Shown here piece by piece: positions 23,605 through 31,471 of a stretch of 32,091 bases of DNA. A program made the translations under genes and the position numbers. Source of the stretch: Chlamydiota bacterium (GTDB lineage Bacteria; Chlamydiota; Chlamydiia; Chlamydiales; 2-12-FULL-49-11); NCBI GenBank assembly GCA_947478685.1, contig CANJWO010000001.1, forward strand, positions 1 to 32,091, read 5' to 3'. Under the pieces are notes generated by a model that was not told the origin of the DNA, ran no database searches, and worked only from the letters and a program-made list of their open reading frames with translations. Within the stretch, counting starts at the first letter, position 1; every line of letters begins with the position of its first letter.

Positions 23605-25401
23605 ATGACGATAAAACAAGGACAGTCATCTCAAAATCTTCTTTGGGTTTTTCCAAAAGAGGACACAAATCTTATCAAAAGCTTTGTCGCCGAATTTAAT
23701 ATCCATCACGTTATGGCTCAGGTTCTTATATCAAGAGGCTACAGAAAAAAACAAGATGTTCACCAATTTCTTTATGCAAAACTCCTCTACCTCCATCCCC
23801 CCAATCTTTTACTAGACATAGACAAGGCTGTAACCAGAATTTACGCAGCTTTAAAAGCAAAAGAGAGGATCATTGTCGTCGGAGATAACGACGTTGATGG
23901 GATGACTGGCACAGCCCTCCTTGTCGACTTCCTAAGAACTCTCGGGGTAAAAGCCTATTACTATATACCTCACAGAAGATTAAGTCGGGATGAAATTTTA
24001 TCAGACGCCTGCGACTATGCTGTAAAGCAGGATTGCACCCTACTAATAACTGTAGACTGCGGAGTAACTGAAGGACCTCAGACAAAAAAACTTGCTGAAG
24101 CAAATATCGATTTAATTATCACCGACCACCATGAGCCGACTGAAAAAATAGCTAACTGCATAGCTACACTAAATCCTAAGCTTTTCAATAGCACCTATCC
24201 GAATCGTGATCTTACAGGAGTTGGCGTAGCATTTAAGCTTGCACATGCACTAATTAATCATCTTGTTATCATTGGCGATGTTCAGGCAGATCTAATTGAT
24301 TTAAAAAGGTACCTAGATCTTGTTGCCCTAGGAACAATTGCAGATATGGGCGCCTTAACAGGTGAAAACCGAATTCTTGTAAAATATGGCCTTCAGCACC
24401 TTAAAAAGACGCATCGTATTGGCCTTTTAAAATTAATTCATGTCTCTGAAGTAAACCCAGAAGAGATTACTACCATTGATGTAGCCTCCAAGATCGCTCC
24501 AAGACTTAATAGCTTGGGACGAATTGGTGACCCGCTAAAAGGGGTTGAACTCTTGCTATTAAGAGATGTCCAAGAAGCTGAATCACTTGCAAATGAACTT
24601 GATGTTATGAATCAAGAGAGACAAAAGATTGAACGGAGAGATTCTGAAGACCTTGAGAACTATCTTTTGGAACACCCTGAGATCTTTGACCATAAAGCTA
24701 TTTTTCTCTCCTCTGAAACATGGCATCCAGGAATCATAGCAATTCTTACAGCGAGACTGAGCAAACTATATAATCGCCCGACTGTCATCATTACATCTGA
24801 TGAGACCGCATCCAAGGGCTCTATCCGGACCATTACCGAATTCCCAGTTCTCTCTACACTAAAGGAGAATGCAGACCTCTTATTAAGCTATGGAGGTCAC
24901 GACTATGCTGCAGGATTTACAATAGACCCAAAGAACATCCCTACTTTCAGGGAACGTTTTGTCTTTGCAGTAAATACTAAACTTAAAGAGCAAGATATCT
25001 TGCCTAAACTTCGCTTGGACGCAGAGGTCTCCTTCAAAGACCTTACATTTGAATTTCTCGAATCTTTAAGTCTTCTAGAACCTTATGGGATGGAAAACCC
25101 CAAAGTTATCCTTTATGCGGTGGCAAAACAAGTCCTCCCTCCCAAAATTATAGGGAGAAAAAACCTTAAGCTCTCGTTAGAAGAAAACGACCGATTTCTT
25201 GAGGGGATAGGCTTTAATATGGGACATCGCAAATCAACACTTATGCGAAAGGATCTAAATCTGAGGATCGCCTTCTCACCTCAGGTAAATGTCTACCTGA
25301 ATAAATCCTCGATACAACTTCAAATTATCGATTTTCAGATACTGCCTGAAAACGAAGAAGAAAATTCTATAGAGTTAATCTCTAAAACCATACCAGTATA
25401 A
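23605..25401 (+). CDS. recJ: Single-stranded-DNA-specific exonuclease RecJ
   Basis: A 5'-3' ssDNA exonuclease for recombination and mismatch repair, 598 residues, close to the family length. DHH-family motifs are ordered as expected: VVGDNDVDGMTGTALLVDFL, VDCGVTEG, the DHH triad in LIITDHHEPT, and DLTGVGVAFKLAHAL. The DHHA1 domain contains SYGGHDYAAGF, and a C-terminal OB-like part has EPYGMENPKV. Two motifs differ slightly from the common form (DNDVDG, RLNSLGRIG), but the catalytic aspartates and histidines are kept. Ribosome binding upstream of the ATG is weak. It converges on euo, as recalled for C. trachomatis. Confidence 0.94.
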   Translation: MTIKQGQSSQNLLWVFPKEDTNLIKSFVAEFNIHHVMAQVLISRGYRKKQDVHQFLYAKLLYLHPPNLLLDIDKAVTRIYAALKAKERIIVVGDNDVDGMTGTALLVDFLRTLGVKAYYYIPHRRLSRDEILSDACDYAVKQDCTLLITVDCGVTEGPQTKKLAEANIDLIITDHHEPTEKIANCIATLNPKLFNSTYPNRDLTGVGVAFKLAHALINHLVIIGDVQADLIDLKRYLDLVALGTIADMGALTGENRILVKYGLQHLKKTHRIGLLKLIHVSEVNPEEITTIDVASKIAPRLNSLGRIGDPLKGVELLLLRDVQEAESLANELDVMNQERQKIERRDSEDLENYLLEHPEIFDHKAIFLSSETWHPGIIAILTARLSKLYNRPTVIITSDETASKGSIRTITEFPVLSTLKENADLLLSYGGHDYAAGFTIDPKNIPTFRERFVFAVNTKLKEQDILPKLRLDAEVSFKDLTFEFLESLSLLEPYGMENPKVILYAVAKQVLPPKIIGRKNLKLSLEENDRFLEGIGFNMGHRKSTLMRKDLNLRIAFSPQVNVYLNKSSIQLQIIDFQILPENEEENSIELISKTIPV

Positions 25402-25412
25402 AATAGATGCGA

Positions 25413-25464
25413 ACATGCTTTCCCCCGCCTTCAAAGACAACGCTAAGCGCCCTTGAAAGCATGT
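25413..25464. terminator. Inverted repeat between convergent recJ and euo
   Basis: ACATGCTTTC (25413-25422) is exactly complementary to GAAAGCATGT (25455-25464), with a 32-base loop that itself has CTTCAA/TTGAAG-like pairing. It sits between the two stop codons and could terminate both strands, although no T-run follows on either side. Confidence 0.5.
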
Positions 25465-25502
25465 CCTACCCACTTATTAACAACAAACTAGAAACTCAGG
25501 AT

Positions 25503-25973
25503 TTAAAGCGCTTCAGCTGAAGCATTCTCTTCCATTAGTCTCTTGCTTATGTATTTCTCCTGATATTCACGTACGTCATCCGAATGAACAACCCACGCAG
25601 CACCTCTTCGAGTAGCTTTTAACATTCCAATTCGCGTTGCATAATAGATCTTTTGTGCTGGAACACCTAAAATCTTAGCTACCTGGTTGATTGAATGAAA
25701 ACCTTTATCATTATCAAACAACAGCTCACCATTGTAGAGTGATTTTGCCCGCGAATACTTCTGCCGCCTATAATCTTCTAAATCTTCAAGATCAATTGTC
25801 CAACGCGTTGAATCTTTATGAGCCTTAAGCTTTTTTTGCTTAATTGCTACATAAATCGCTTGTCGAGTTACATTATTAAGCCTAGCAGCTTCCGTTATTG
25901 AGACAACTCTTTTCTTCTTTAGTAGATCAGACTGCATTCCCATCCCTAGAGATAGATCTTCAGTGTTACCCAT
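25503..25973 (-). CDS. euo: EUO, chlamydial developmental DNA-binding regulator
   Basis: A 156-residue protein with two excisionase/MerR-like helix-turn-helix units. The first has SITEAARLNNVTRQAIYVAI and the second SINQVAKILGVPAQKIYYAT, each followed by a wing with a tryptophan (RWTID, AWVVH). EUO is found only in Chlamydiae; in C. trachomatis it is an early-expressed repressor of late genes that holds cells in the replicating state. The protein is shorter than the roughly 183 residues I recall there. A very strong ribosome site, GAGGAGGAA (complement of 25979-25987), precedes the ATG, fitting high early expression. Upstream lies a large inverted repeat that may be an operator. recJ is convergent. 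Confidence 0.93.
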   Translation of the reverse strand: MGNTEDLSLGMGMQSDLLKKKRVVSITEAARLNNVTRQAIYVAIKQKKLKAHKDSTRWTIDLEDLEDYRRQKYSRAKSLYNGELLFDNDKGFHSINQVAKILGVPAQKIYYATRIGMLKATRRGAAWVVHSDDVREYQEKYISKRLMEENASAEAL

Positions 25974-26000
25974 TATAATTCCTCCTCATCCATTTTTATC

Positions 26001-26052
26001 CGGGTTAACCTACCTATTTATTTTTATAATTAGGCCGGTTAAACTAACCCCG
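26001..26052. promoter_or_regulatory. Imperfect inverted repeat upstream of euo, possible operator
   Basis: Left arm CGGGTTAACCTACCTA (26001-26016) and right arm TAGGCCGGTTAAACTAACCC (26031-26050, with CG following) are imperfect complements. They flank TTTATTTTTATAAT, which on the minus strand supplies ATTATAAAAAT, a -10-like sequence for euo. The left arm contains the perfect palindrome GGTTAACC. The placement suggests control of euo, possibly by its own product. Confidence 0.45.
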
Positions 26053-26256
26053 ATTTATTGGTTTGTTGCGATATTAACGCCCTTTAAGATAAGTTATTGT
26101 GACATAAAAATGAATTGATAGCAACGAAAATGCCCGCCAGTGTTGATTTTTTGAGTTTTTTTCTTAATATTTGAATTTTATACAGCTTAAACTTTGATTC
26201 TGTTAAACAAAAATTTTAAACAGACTAAAGAACAGTTTTATTCTATTATAGGTAAA

Positions 26257-28215
26257 ATGGCCAACTCTATCAAAATCCTACTCATTTCATTCCTCTTTAT
26301 AGGACAAAATCTTTTGGGGGCAATTGCACCTCCTAATATATCTCCCTATGAAGCTCATTCAAAATCTGAGGAGATTTTCAAGGCACATGCTAGGCATAAA
26401 GAGTTCAATCAAGAAATAGCATGCAGAACACTAATCAATTATTTAGAAGAGCTCGATCCTATAAAATGTTATCTCACTAAAGAAGAGATGCTTGTGTATC
26501 TAAACCCCACTCCCGAGCTCTCCACTCGCATCGTTGAAGAGTACAAAAAACAACAATTCACCACATTTCAAGCTATCTACGACTCATTTTTAGCCTCCAT
26601 CGATAGGAGAAATTCTCTTGAAATCAAGCTAGCGACGCTTCCTCTACCAATCGATGTAAAATCAAAAGACCTCCATGAAGCTGACTGGACAAATGATTCC
26701 GACGATTTACTTTCTAGACTGCTAAAAATAAGATCGTTACAGAAAGATTCAGCTGATAAACTAACAACTCAAGAGCAAATCGATATCTTTTTTCAACGAA
26801 TCACAAAAAGGCGGACCCTTCGAGAAAAAGAGTTTATTGGAACCTGTATCCTCGATCAAAAGAGGGAGATGCTTACCTGCTTTCTGAAAGCTTTAGCTTC
26901 CTCATTAGATTCCCATACCATGTATTTTACCCCAGGAGAGGCCAAGCAATTTCTAATCCAAGTCCAACAAAGACTTTTTGGAATTGGGGCACAATTGAGA
27001 GACGATCTCAATGGTTTTACTGTTGTTCAGATCGTTGAAGGCGGCCCTGCAAGCCATTCAACTGAGTTAAAAATAGGCGATAAAATCATCGCGGTAAACC
27101 ATGACCCAATTGCCGGTATGGACATTACAGAAGCTGTAGAACTCATTCGTGGCCCTCAAGGAACATCTGTAATTTTGACAATCGTAAGGGAGACCCCTTC
27201 CTCTAAAGAGGAAAAATTTGATATCATCATCATTCGAGAAGAGATTGTCCTTACAGAGAGTAGGTTTTCCTCTCGAGTAGAACCATTTGGAAAAGGAGTT
27301 ATCGGCTATGTCGCTCTCCATTCCTTCTACCAAGATCCAAAGCACTCCTCATATATTGACCTAAAAAAAGCGATCGATGAAATGAAAGCCAAAAACAATC
27401 TTCAAGGGGTAATTCTCGACCTTCGACATAATGCTGGAGGTCTTCTTCCCCAGGCCGTTGAAGTTACGGGCCTCTTTATTCAAAAGGGGGTTGTAGCATC
27501 GATTAAAGACCATACCGGCAATATTCAACGTCTCCGCAATCTAAATGAAGAAGTGACCTGGGACGGCCCCCTTATAGTCCTTACGAATAGAACTAGCGCC
27601 TCTGCCTCTGAAATTGTTGCCATGGCACTTGCTGATTACGGTAGAGCACTAATCGTAGGTGACGATACCACCTATGGCAAGGGCTCCTACCAAACTTTCA
27701 CCTTAGAAAGCAACAACCCTGATAAAATCAACCCTCAAGGCGAATACAAAGTGACCCGCGGGGCCTACTACACAGTTGGTGGCGGAACTCCCCAACTAAC
27801 AGGAGTAAAAGCTAATATCGAAGCACCTGGAATTCTCTCATTTATGGAGGTTGGAGAAAAATTCTCTAAATACCCTCTTGAAAATGACAAAATCACACCC
27901 CTCTTTGAAGACGATCTCTCAGATGTCCATCCCCTCTATCGTGTCCGCCTTAAAAAAATACTCGGCAAAACCCTCCAAAAGCCCTCAAATGATCTCCAAT
28001 CTCTCATCCCAGAGCTTGCCACTCACTCCCAAAGCCGCATCGAAAAAAACCTCAACTACCAAAGCTTTATCAAAGAGATCCGTCAAACCGATCGCTATGA
28101 GCTCGACTTCAACCTCATCGGTCAAAACGACCTCCAACTCGATGAGGCCCTCAACGTCATGAAAGAGCTCATCATACTCTCAAACGCTAAGCAGAGTCAG
28201 AATTTCGTTCGGTAG
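26257..28215 (+). CDS. tsp: Tail-specific protease, Tsp/Prc (S41 C-terminal processing peptidase)
   Basis: An exported serine/lysine-dyad protease, 652 residues from the ATG at 26257, near the length I recall for C. trachomatis Tsp. This start gives a clean signal peptide (IKILLISFLFIGQNLLGA) and has AGG just upstream; a TTG 63 bases earlier would bury it behind a polar extension. An N-terminal helical region is followed by a PDZ domain (about residues 245-330; FGIGAQLRDDL, GDKIIAVN, AVELIRGPQGT). The catalytic S41 domain has TNRTSASASEIVA (probable Ser449) and YGKGSYQ (probable Lys475), then a C-terminal extension. It degrades or trims envelope proteins. The last 300 bases are strikingly rich in C over G on the coding strand. 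Confidence 0.94.
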   Translation: MANSIKILLISFLFIGQNLLGAIAPPNISPYEAHSKSEEIFKAHARHKEFNQEIACRTLINYLEELDPIKCYLTKEEMLVYLNPTPELSTRIVEEYKKQQFTTFQAIYDSFLASIDRRNSLEIKLATLPLPIDVKSKDLHEADWTNDSDDLLSRLLKIRSLQKDSADKLTTQEQIDIFFQRITKRRTLREKEFIGTCILDQKREMLTCFLKALASSLDSHTMYFTPGEAKQFLIQVQQRLFGIGAQLRDDLNGFTVVQIVEGGPASHSTELKIGDKIIAVNHDPIAGMDITEAVELIRGPQGTSVILTIVRETPSSKEEKFDIIIIREEIVLTESRFSSRVEPFGKGVIGYVALHSFYQDPKHSSYIDLKKAIDEMKAKNNLQGVILDLRHNAGGLLPQAVEVTGLFIQKGVVASIKDHTGNIQRLRNLNEEVTWDGPLIVLTNRTSASASEIVAMALADYGRALIVGDDTTYGKGSYQTFTLESNNPDKINPQGEYKVTRGAYYTVGGGTPQLTGVKANIEAPGILSFMEVGEKFSKYPLENDKITPLFEDDLSDVHPLYRVRLKKILGKTLQKPSNDLQSLIPELATHSQSRIEKNLNYQSFIKEIRQTDRYELDFNLIGQNDLQLDEALNVMKELIILSNAKQSQNFVR

Positions 28216-28271
28216 AATTAAATTCTATCGAGCGTGATTCAAAAACGAAAACTACAAGCGAAATCAACCTC

Positions 28272-28300
28272 TTGAAACTATTATTAGATTTTAGTAGACT
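28272..28300 (+). promoter_or_regulatory. Predicted gltX promoter, leaderless-type spacing
   Basis: TTGAAA (28272-28277) and TAGACT (28295-28300) are separated by exactly 17 bases, a good housekeeping promoter. The gltX ATG begins 8 bases after the -10 box, so transcription would start at or just before the ATG. No Shine-Dalgarno motif is present. Confidence 0.55.
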
Positions 28301-28308
28301 AGCTAGCT

Positions 28309-29835
28309 ATGGAAGTTCGCACTAGAATAGCACCGTCGCCGACAGGGCATCCTCATATTGGGACACTGTATATGGCCCTCTTTAATTTGATCTTTGCCAG
28401 ACATCATGGTGGTAAGTTTATTTTGAGGATTGAGGATACCGATCAGACGAGAAGCAGACGAGAGTATGAGACGAGCATTTTTGAATCGCTTAAATGGCTT
28501 GGGATTGAGTGGGATGAGGGCCCCGATGTGGGCGGACCTTATGAGTCTTATAGGCAGTCAGAACGGACAGAGCTGTATCAGAAGGCATGTTTTGACCTTT
28601 TGCGCGCAGGAAAGGCTTATAAGTGCTTTACAACGCCAGAAGAACTGATTGAGATGCGCCTTGTCAGTCAAAAAACGGGCGGAAAAGGTGGATACGACAG
28701 AAGACATAGAAATCTAAGTCCGGAAGAAATTGCTGAATTTGAGAAGAGCGGCAAACCGTTTGTAATTCGTTTAAAGGTTCCCCTCGCTGGAGAAGTTGTT
28801 TTTCAAGATGCGATCAAGGGTAGAATTTCAACTCCCTGCAGCGATGTAGACGATCAAGTATTGCTCAAATCAGATCTCTTTCCAACCTACCATTTAGCAA
28901 ATGTTGTCGATGATCACGAAATGAGAATATCTCATGTAATCAGAGGCGACGAGTGGATCAGTTCAACACCGAAGCATATCCTCCTTTATGAAGCATTTGG
29001 TTGGACTCCCCCTATTTTTGCACACATGCCTCTCCTCCTAGGAATTGACGGCAAAAAACTCTCAAAACGGAAAAATCCGACATCTGCCTATTTTTATCGC
29101 GACAGCGGTTATCTTCCTGAAGCTCTACGAAACTTCCTTACTTTGATGGGTTATAGCATGGCCGGAGATAAGGAAATTTACAATCTTGATGAAGTAATTC
29201 AGAGTTTTGATATTAAGCGTGTTGGAGTATCTGGCGCAGTTTTTGATGTAAAGAAACTGGACTGGATGAATCAACAGTATTTAATTAACTCTGTTAAAGT
29301 TGAAGATCTTTGGGGCAGAATTCGCGATTGGGGATTTAATGATGCATTCATGGCAAAACTGATGCCTCTTGTCCACACACGCATTAAAACTTTTGGCGAT
29401 TTTATCGATCTCTGCGACTTTTTCTTCATCAATCACCTGAAATATACAGAGGCACTCTTCACTCCAAAAGGATTGAAACCAGAAGAATCGGCACAAATCT
29501 TACAAGCCCTCATCTGGAATCTTGACGAACTTGAGCAGTGGAACAAAACAAATCTTGAAATAGCTGCTAAACGTCTATCTGAAGTCTTTGGCGTCCATTT
29601 TAAACATGTAATAATTCCTATCCTGTTTGCAACTTTTATGGGTAAACATCAAGGCCCCCCTCTTTTTGACTCCTTTGAGATCCTCGGAGAGCACAAAGCG
29701 AGAGCAAGACTTCTAAAATCGATTGAGTTTTTAGGCGGTCTTTCCAACAAAAAGATCGAAAAACTTCAAGAGACTTGGCGCGCACAAAGTTGCAACTCGC
29801 TTATTTCAAGCAATATAACTTCGCCTGCATCATAA
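28309..29835 (+). CDS. gltX: Glutamyl-tRNA synthetase
   Basis: A class I synthetase of 508 residues. The opening RTRIAPSPTGHPHIGTLYMA holds the HIGH-type motif, RIEDTDQTRS follows, and the KMSKS loop appears as KKLSKRKNP. A helical C-terminal anticodon domain ends near residue 500. Chlamydiae are known to lack GlnRS, so this enzyme probably also charges tRNA-Gln with glutamate for later amidation; I did not identify the discriminating residue. It has its own promoter just before the ATG. The first 350 bases are unusually rich in G on the coding strand, opposite to the C-rich end of the preceding tsp gene. No frameshift was seen. Confidence 0.96.
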   Translation: MEVRTRIAPSPTGHPHIGTLYMALFNLIFARHHGGKFILRIEDTDQTRSRREYETSIFESLKWLGIEWDEGPDVGGPYESYRQSERTELYQKACFDLLRAGKAYKCFTTPEELIEMRLVSQKTGGKGGYDRRHRNLSPEEIAEFEKSGKPFVIRLKVPLAGEVVFQDAIKGRISTPCSDVDDQVLLKSDLFPTYHLANVVDDHEMRISHVIRGDEWISSTPKHILLYEAFGWTPPIFAHMPLLLGIDGKKLSKRKNPTSAYFYRDSGYLPEALRNFLTLMGYSMAGDKEIYNLDEVIQSFDIKRVGVSGAVFDVKKLDWMNQQYLINSVKVEDLWGRIRDWGFNDAFMAKLMPLVHTRIKTFGDFIDLCDFFFINHLKYTEALFTPKGLKPEESAQILQALIWNLDELEQWNKTNLEIAAKRLSEVFGVHFKHVIIPILFATFMGKHQGPPLFDSFEILGEHKARARLLKSIEFLGGLSNKKIEKLQETWRAQSCNSLISSNITSPAS

Positions 29836-29841
29836 AATTCG

Positions 29842-29979
29842 CTATTGTGGTAGAATTGGTATCCTAGAGTCTTTGTGCTCAACCGAATCACCCATAATGT
29901 AGTTACGCTGGGGAGCACCAGAACTACATGCTGTAAACAAAAAACTTGAAAACAGAATAATAACCAAAAAATTTTTCAT
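29842..29979 (-). CDS. Small 45-residue predicted lipoprotein
   Basis: A short minus-strand frame in the gap between gltX and the cysJ-like gene. It begins MKNFLVIILFSSFLFTACSS, a textbook lipoprotein signal: one lysine, a hydrophobic core and the lipobox LFTAC with cysteine at residue 18. The mature peptide would be only 28 residues (CSSGAPQRNYIMGDSVEHKD, then SRIPILPQ) and ends in TAG. It would be exported and lipid-anchored. It starts only 6 bases from the divergent cysJ-like start, so its ribosome and promoter signals would lie inside that gene; only a distant AAGG is visible. The position recalls omcA, the small lipoprotein gene beside gltX in Chlamydia, but it is not cysteine-rich. Homology is not shown. 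Confidence 0.6.
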   Translation of the reverse strand: MKNFLVIILFSSFLFTACSSGAPQRNYIMGDSVEHKDSRIPILPQ

Positions 29980-29985
29980 ATATTT

Positions 29986-31134
29986 ATGACCATACCTTAT
30001 AAAACAATAAAAACCCTTTATGATCGTCAGAATCCCTATTCAGCTCCTTTAGTAGAGTGCAGGTGTCTGACAAAAATAGGGTCCTCTAAAGAAATTTTGC
30101 ATATTGTATGTGATTTACGCAACTCCGATATCACATATGAAGTAGGTTCAAGTTTTGGTCTAATGCCGGAAAACCTCTCCCCATATGTCGATGAAGTTTT
30201 TAAGCCACTCGGAACGCCTTATAGAAATTTTATGGTTCAAACAAAAACAGGCGAATCACTAACTTTTGAAGACTTTATCACTAAGCATGCAAATCTCTCT
30301 CATATCACTTCCCGCCATTTTGGGCTCGTCCAAAAGTATCGCCCCACAACTGCTCTCCAGGAATATTTAGATGATAGCGTGAAATTACGCGCTTTTTGTG
30401 AACAAAACAACCTTGCCACATTTCTAACTGCATTCTGGCACCCTTCTGTCCCTCTCCAAGAACTAGTCGATATAATCATGCCTATGCTCCCTCGATACTA
30501 CTCAATCGCCTCCTCAATGAAGAAAATAGGTGAGTTTGCCCACTTCATGGTAGCCTCATTTTATTATCAAGATGCAGGAAGGGAAAAAGAGAGCATCATG
30601 GCAAGTTATCTCAAAACTATCCCCCCTATGACCGGAATACGCCTTTTCCTTCAACCAAATGCCACATTTATCCCTCCAGAAGATTTGACAGCACCTATTA
30701 TCATGATTGGCCCCGGCACAGGACTTGCATCATTTAGAGGCTTTCTTCAAGAGCGAGATGCTACAAATGCCTCTGGAAAAAACTGGCTATTTACAGGCGA
30801 TCGTCAAAAAGAATACGACTTCCACTATGGGGAAGAGCTAACGGACTATGTTCAATCAGGCTTTTTAAAACTTGATGCAGCTTTCTCTAGAGACTCTTCT
30901 GAAAAAGTCTACGTTCAAGATCTTATGCTCAAACAGAAAAGTGAGCTCTGGACCTGGATTAAAGATGAAAACGCCCATATCTATATTTGTGGCGATGCAA
31001 AAGCGATGGCAAAAGATGTACAAAAAACCCTCCACCTCATCGCTGAAAGTGAAGGTCATATGACACCCGAAGAGGCAAAAGTCTTCTTCAAGACTCTTCG
31101 CCATGAAAAAAGACTCCTTTTCGACATCTATTAA
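29986..31134 (+). CDS. cysJ: NADPH-dependent FAD reductase, CysJ-like (FNR module only)
   Basis: A 382-residue flavoprotein matching the FAD/NADPH half of sulfite reductase CysJ and cytochrome P450 reductase. The opening YDRQNPYSAPL is the start of the connecting FAD domain. RYYSIASS at 170-177 is the FAD-binding RxYS motif, GPGTGLASFRGFLQ from 242 binds NADPH, and YICGDAKAMAKDV and the terminal DIY complete the module. No N-terminal flavodoxin domain is present, and no cysI-like hemoprotein gene lies nearby, so the electron acceptor is unknown and sulfite reduction is doubtful. Other chlamydiae carry a similar short gene annotated cysJ. No ribosome site precedes the ATG, which is 6 bases from a divergent small gene. 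Confidence 0.87.
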   Translation: MTIPYKTIKTLYDRQNPYSAPLVECRCLTKIGSSKEILHIVCDLRNSDITYEVGSSFGLMPENLSPYVDEVFKPLGTPYRNFMVQTKTGESLTFEDFITKHANLSHITSRHFGLVQKYRPTTALQEYLDDSVKLRAFCEQNNLATFLTAFWHPSVPLQELVDIIMPMLPRYYSIASSMKKIGEFAHFMVASFYYQDAGREKESIMASYLKTIPPMTGIRLFLQPNATFIPPEDLTAPIIMIGPGTGLASFRGFLQERDATNASGKNWLFTGDRQKEYDFHYGEELTDYVQSGFLKLDAAFSRDSSEKVYVQDLMLKQKSELWTWIKDENAHIYICGDAKAMAKDVQKTLHLIAESEGHMTPEEAKVFFKTLRHEKRLLFDIY

Positions 31135-31138
31135 TCCT

Positions 31139-31432
31139 CTAAGATTTTTCCCCAAGCTTTGCTTGCAGAGAAGCTATACGTTCATTCAATTCAACAATCT
31201 GCGCCCTCATCGAAAAAATCTGATCAAATTGCCTATCATTTGCTCGCTGAAGCTGACTACTTTCTCGCGCTAACACTACATTTTCCTCTTTAAGCTCGTC
31301 TATTTTCTTGACTAGATCCTTTGACTCTAAAACCGGTGAGTCAACCGATCCTCTTCTAAAACTACCTAAATGCTCCCACTGCTTTGTTGCTACATCTGCA
31401 ATTGGACTTAATCTTGAACTTAATCCAAACAT
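31139..31432 (-). CDS. Small coiled-coil protein of unknown function
   Basis: A 97-residue protein. The first 35 residues are polar and Ser-rich (FGLSSRLSPIADVATKQWEH); residues about 38-95 form a continuous heptad-like coiled coil (KKIDELKEENVVLARESSQL, IVELNERIASLQAKLG). No signal or membrane segment is visible. A GGGAGA ribosome site lies just upstream of the ATG, supporting a real gene. Its stop is four bases from the convergent cysJ-like stop. It is 39 bases downstream of ispF and may share that transcript. It could be a structural or chaperone-like protein; nothing more specific can be said. Confidence 0.75.
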   Translation of the reverse strand: MFGLSSRLSPIADVATKQWEHLGSFRRGSVDSPVLESKDLVKKIDELKEENVVLARESSQLQRANDRQFDQIFSMRAQIVELNERIASLQAKLGEKS

Positions 31433-31471
31433 AAATTCTCCCTTTTTAAAAAAGACAATTTATCAAAACTA

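Noticed and set aside
26194..26256. TTG start for tsp
   Set aside because: It would put 21 polar residues before a clean signal peptide; the ATG at 26257 has a nearby AGG and gives the expected length.
27851..28162. 103-codon Ser/Lys-rich plus-strand frame in the tsp 3' end
   Set aside because: The low-complexity protein is produced by the C-rich tsp codons read out of frame; no independent start signal was seen.
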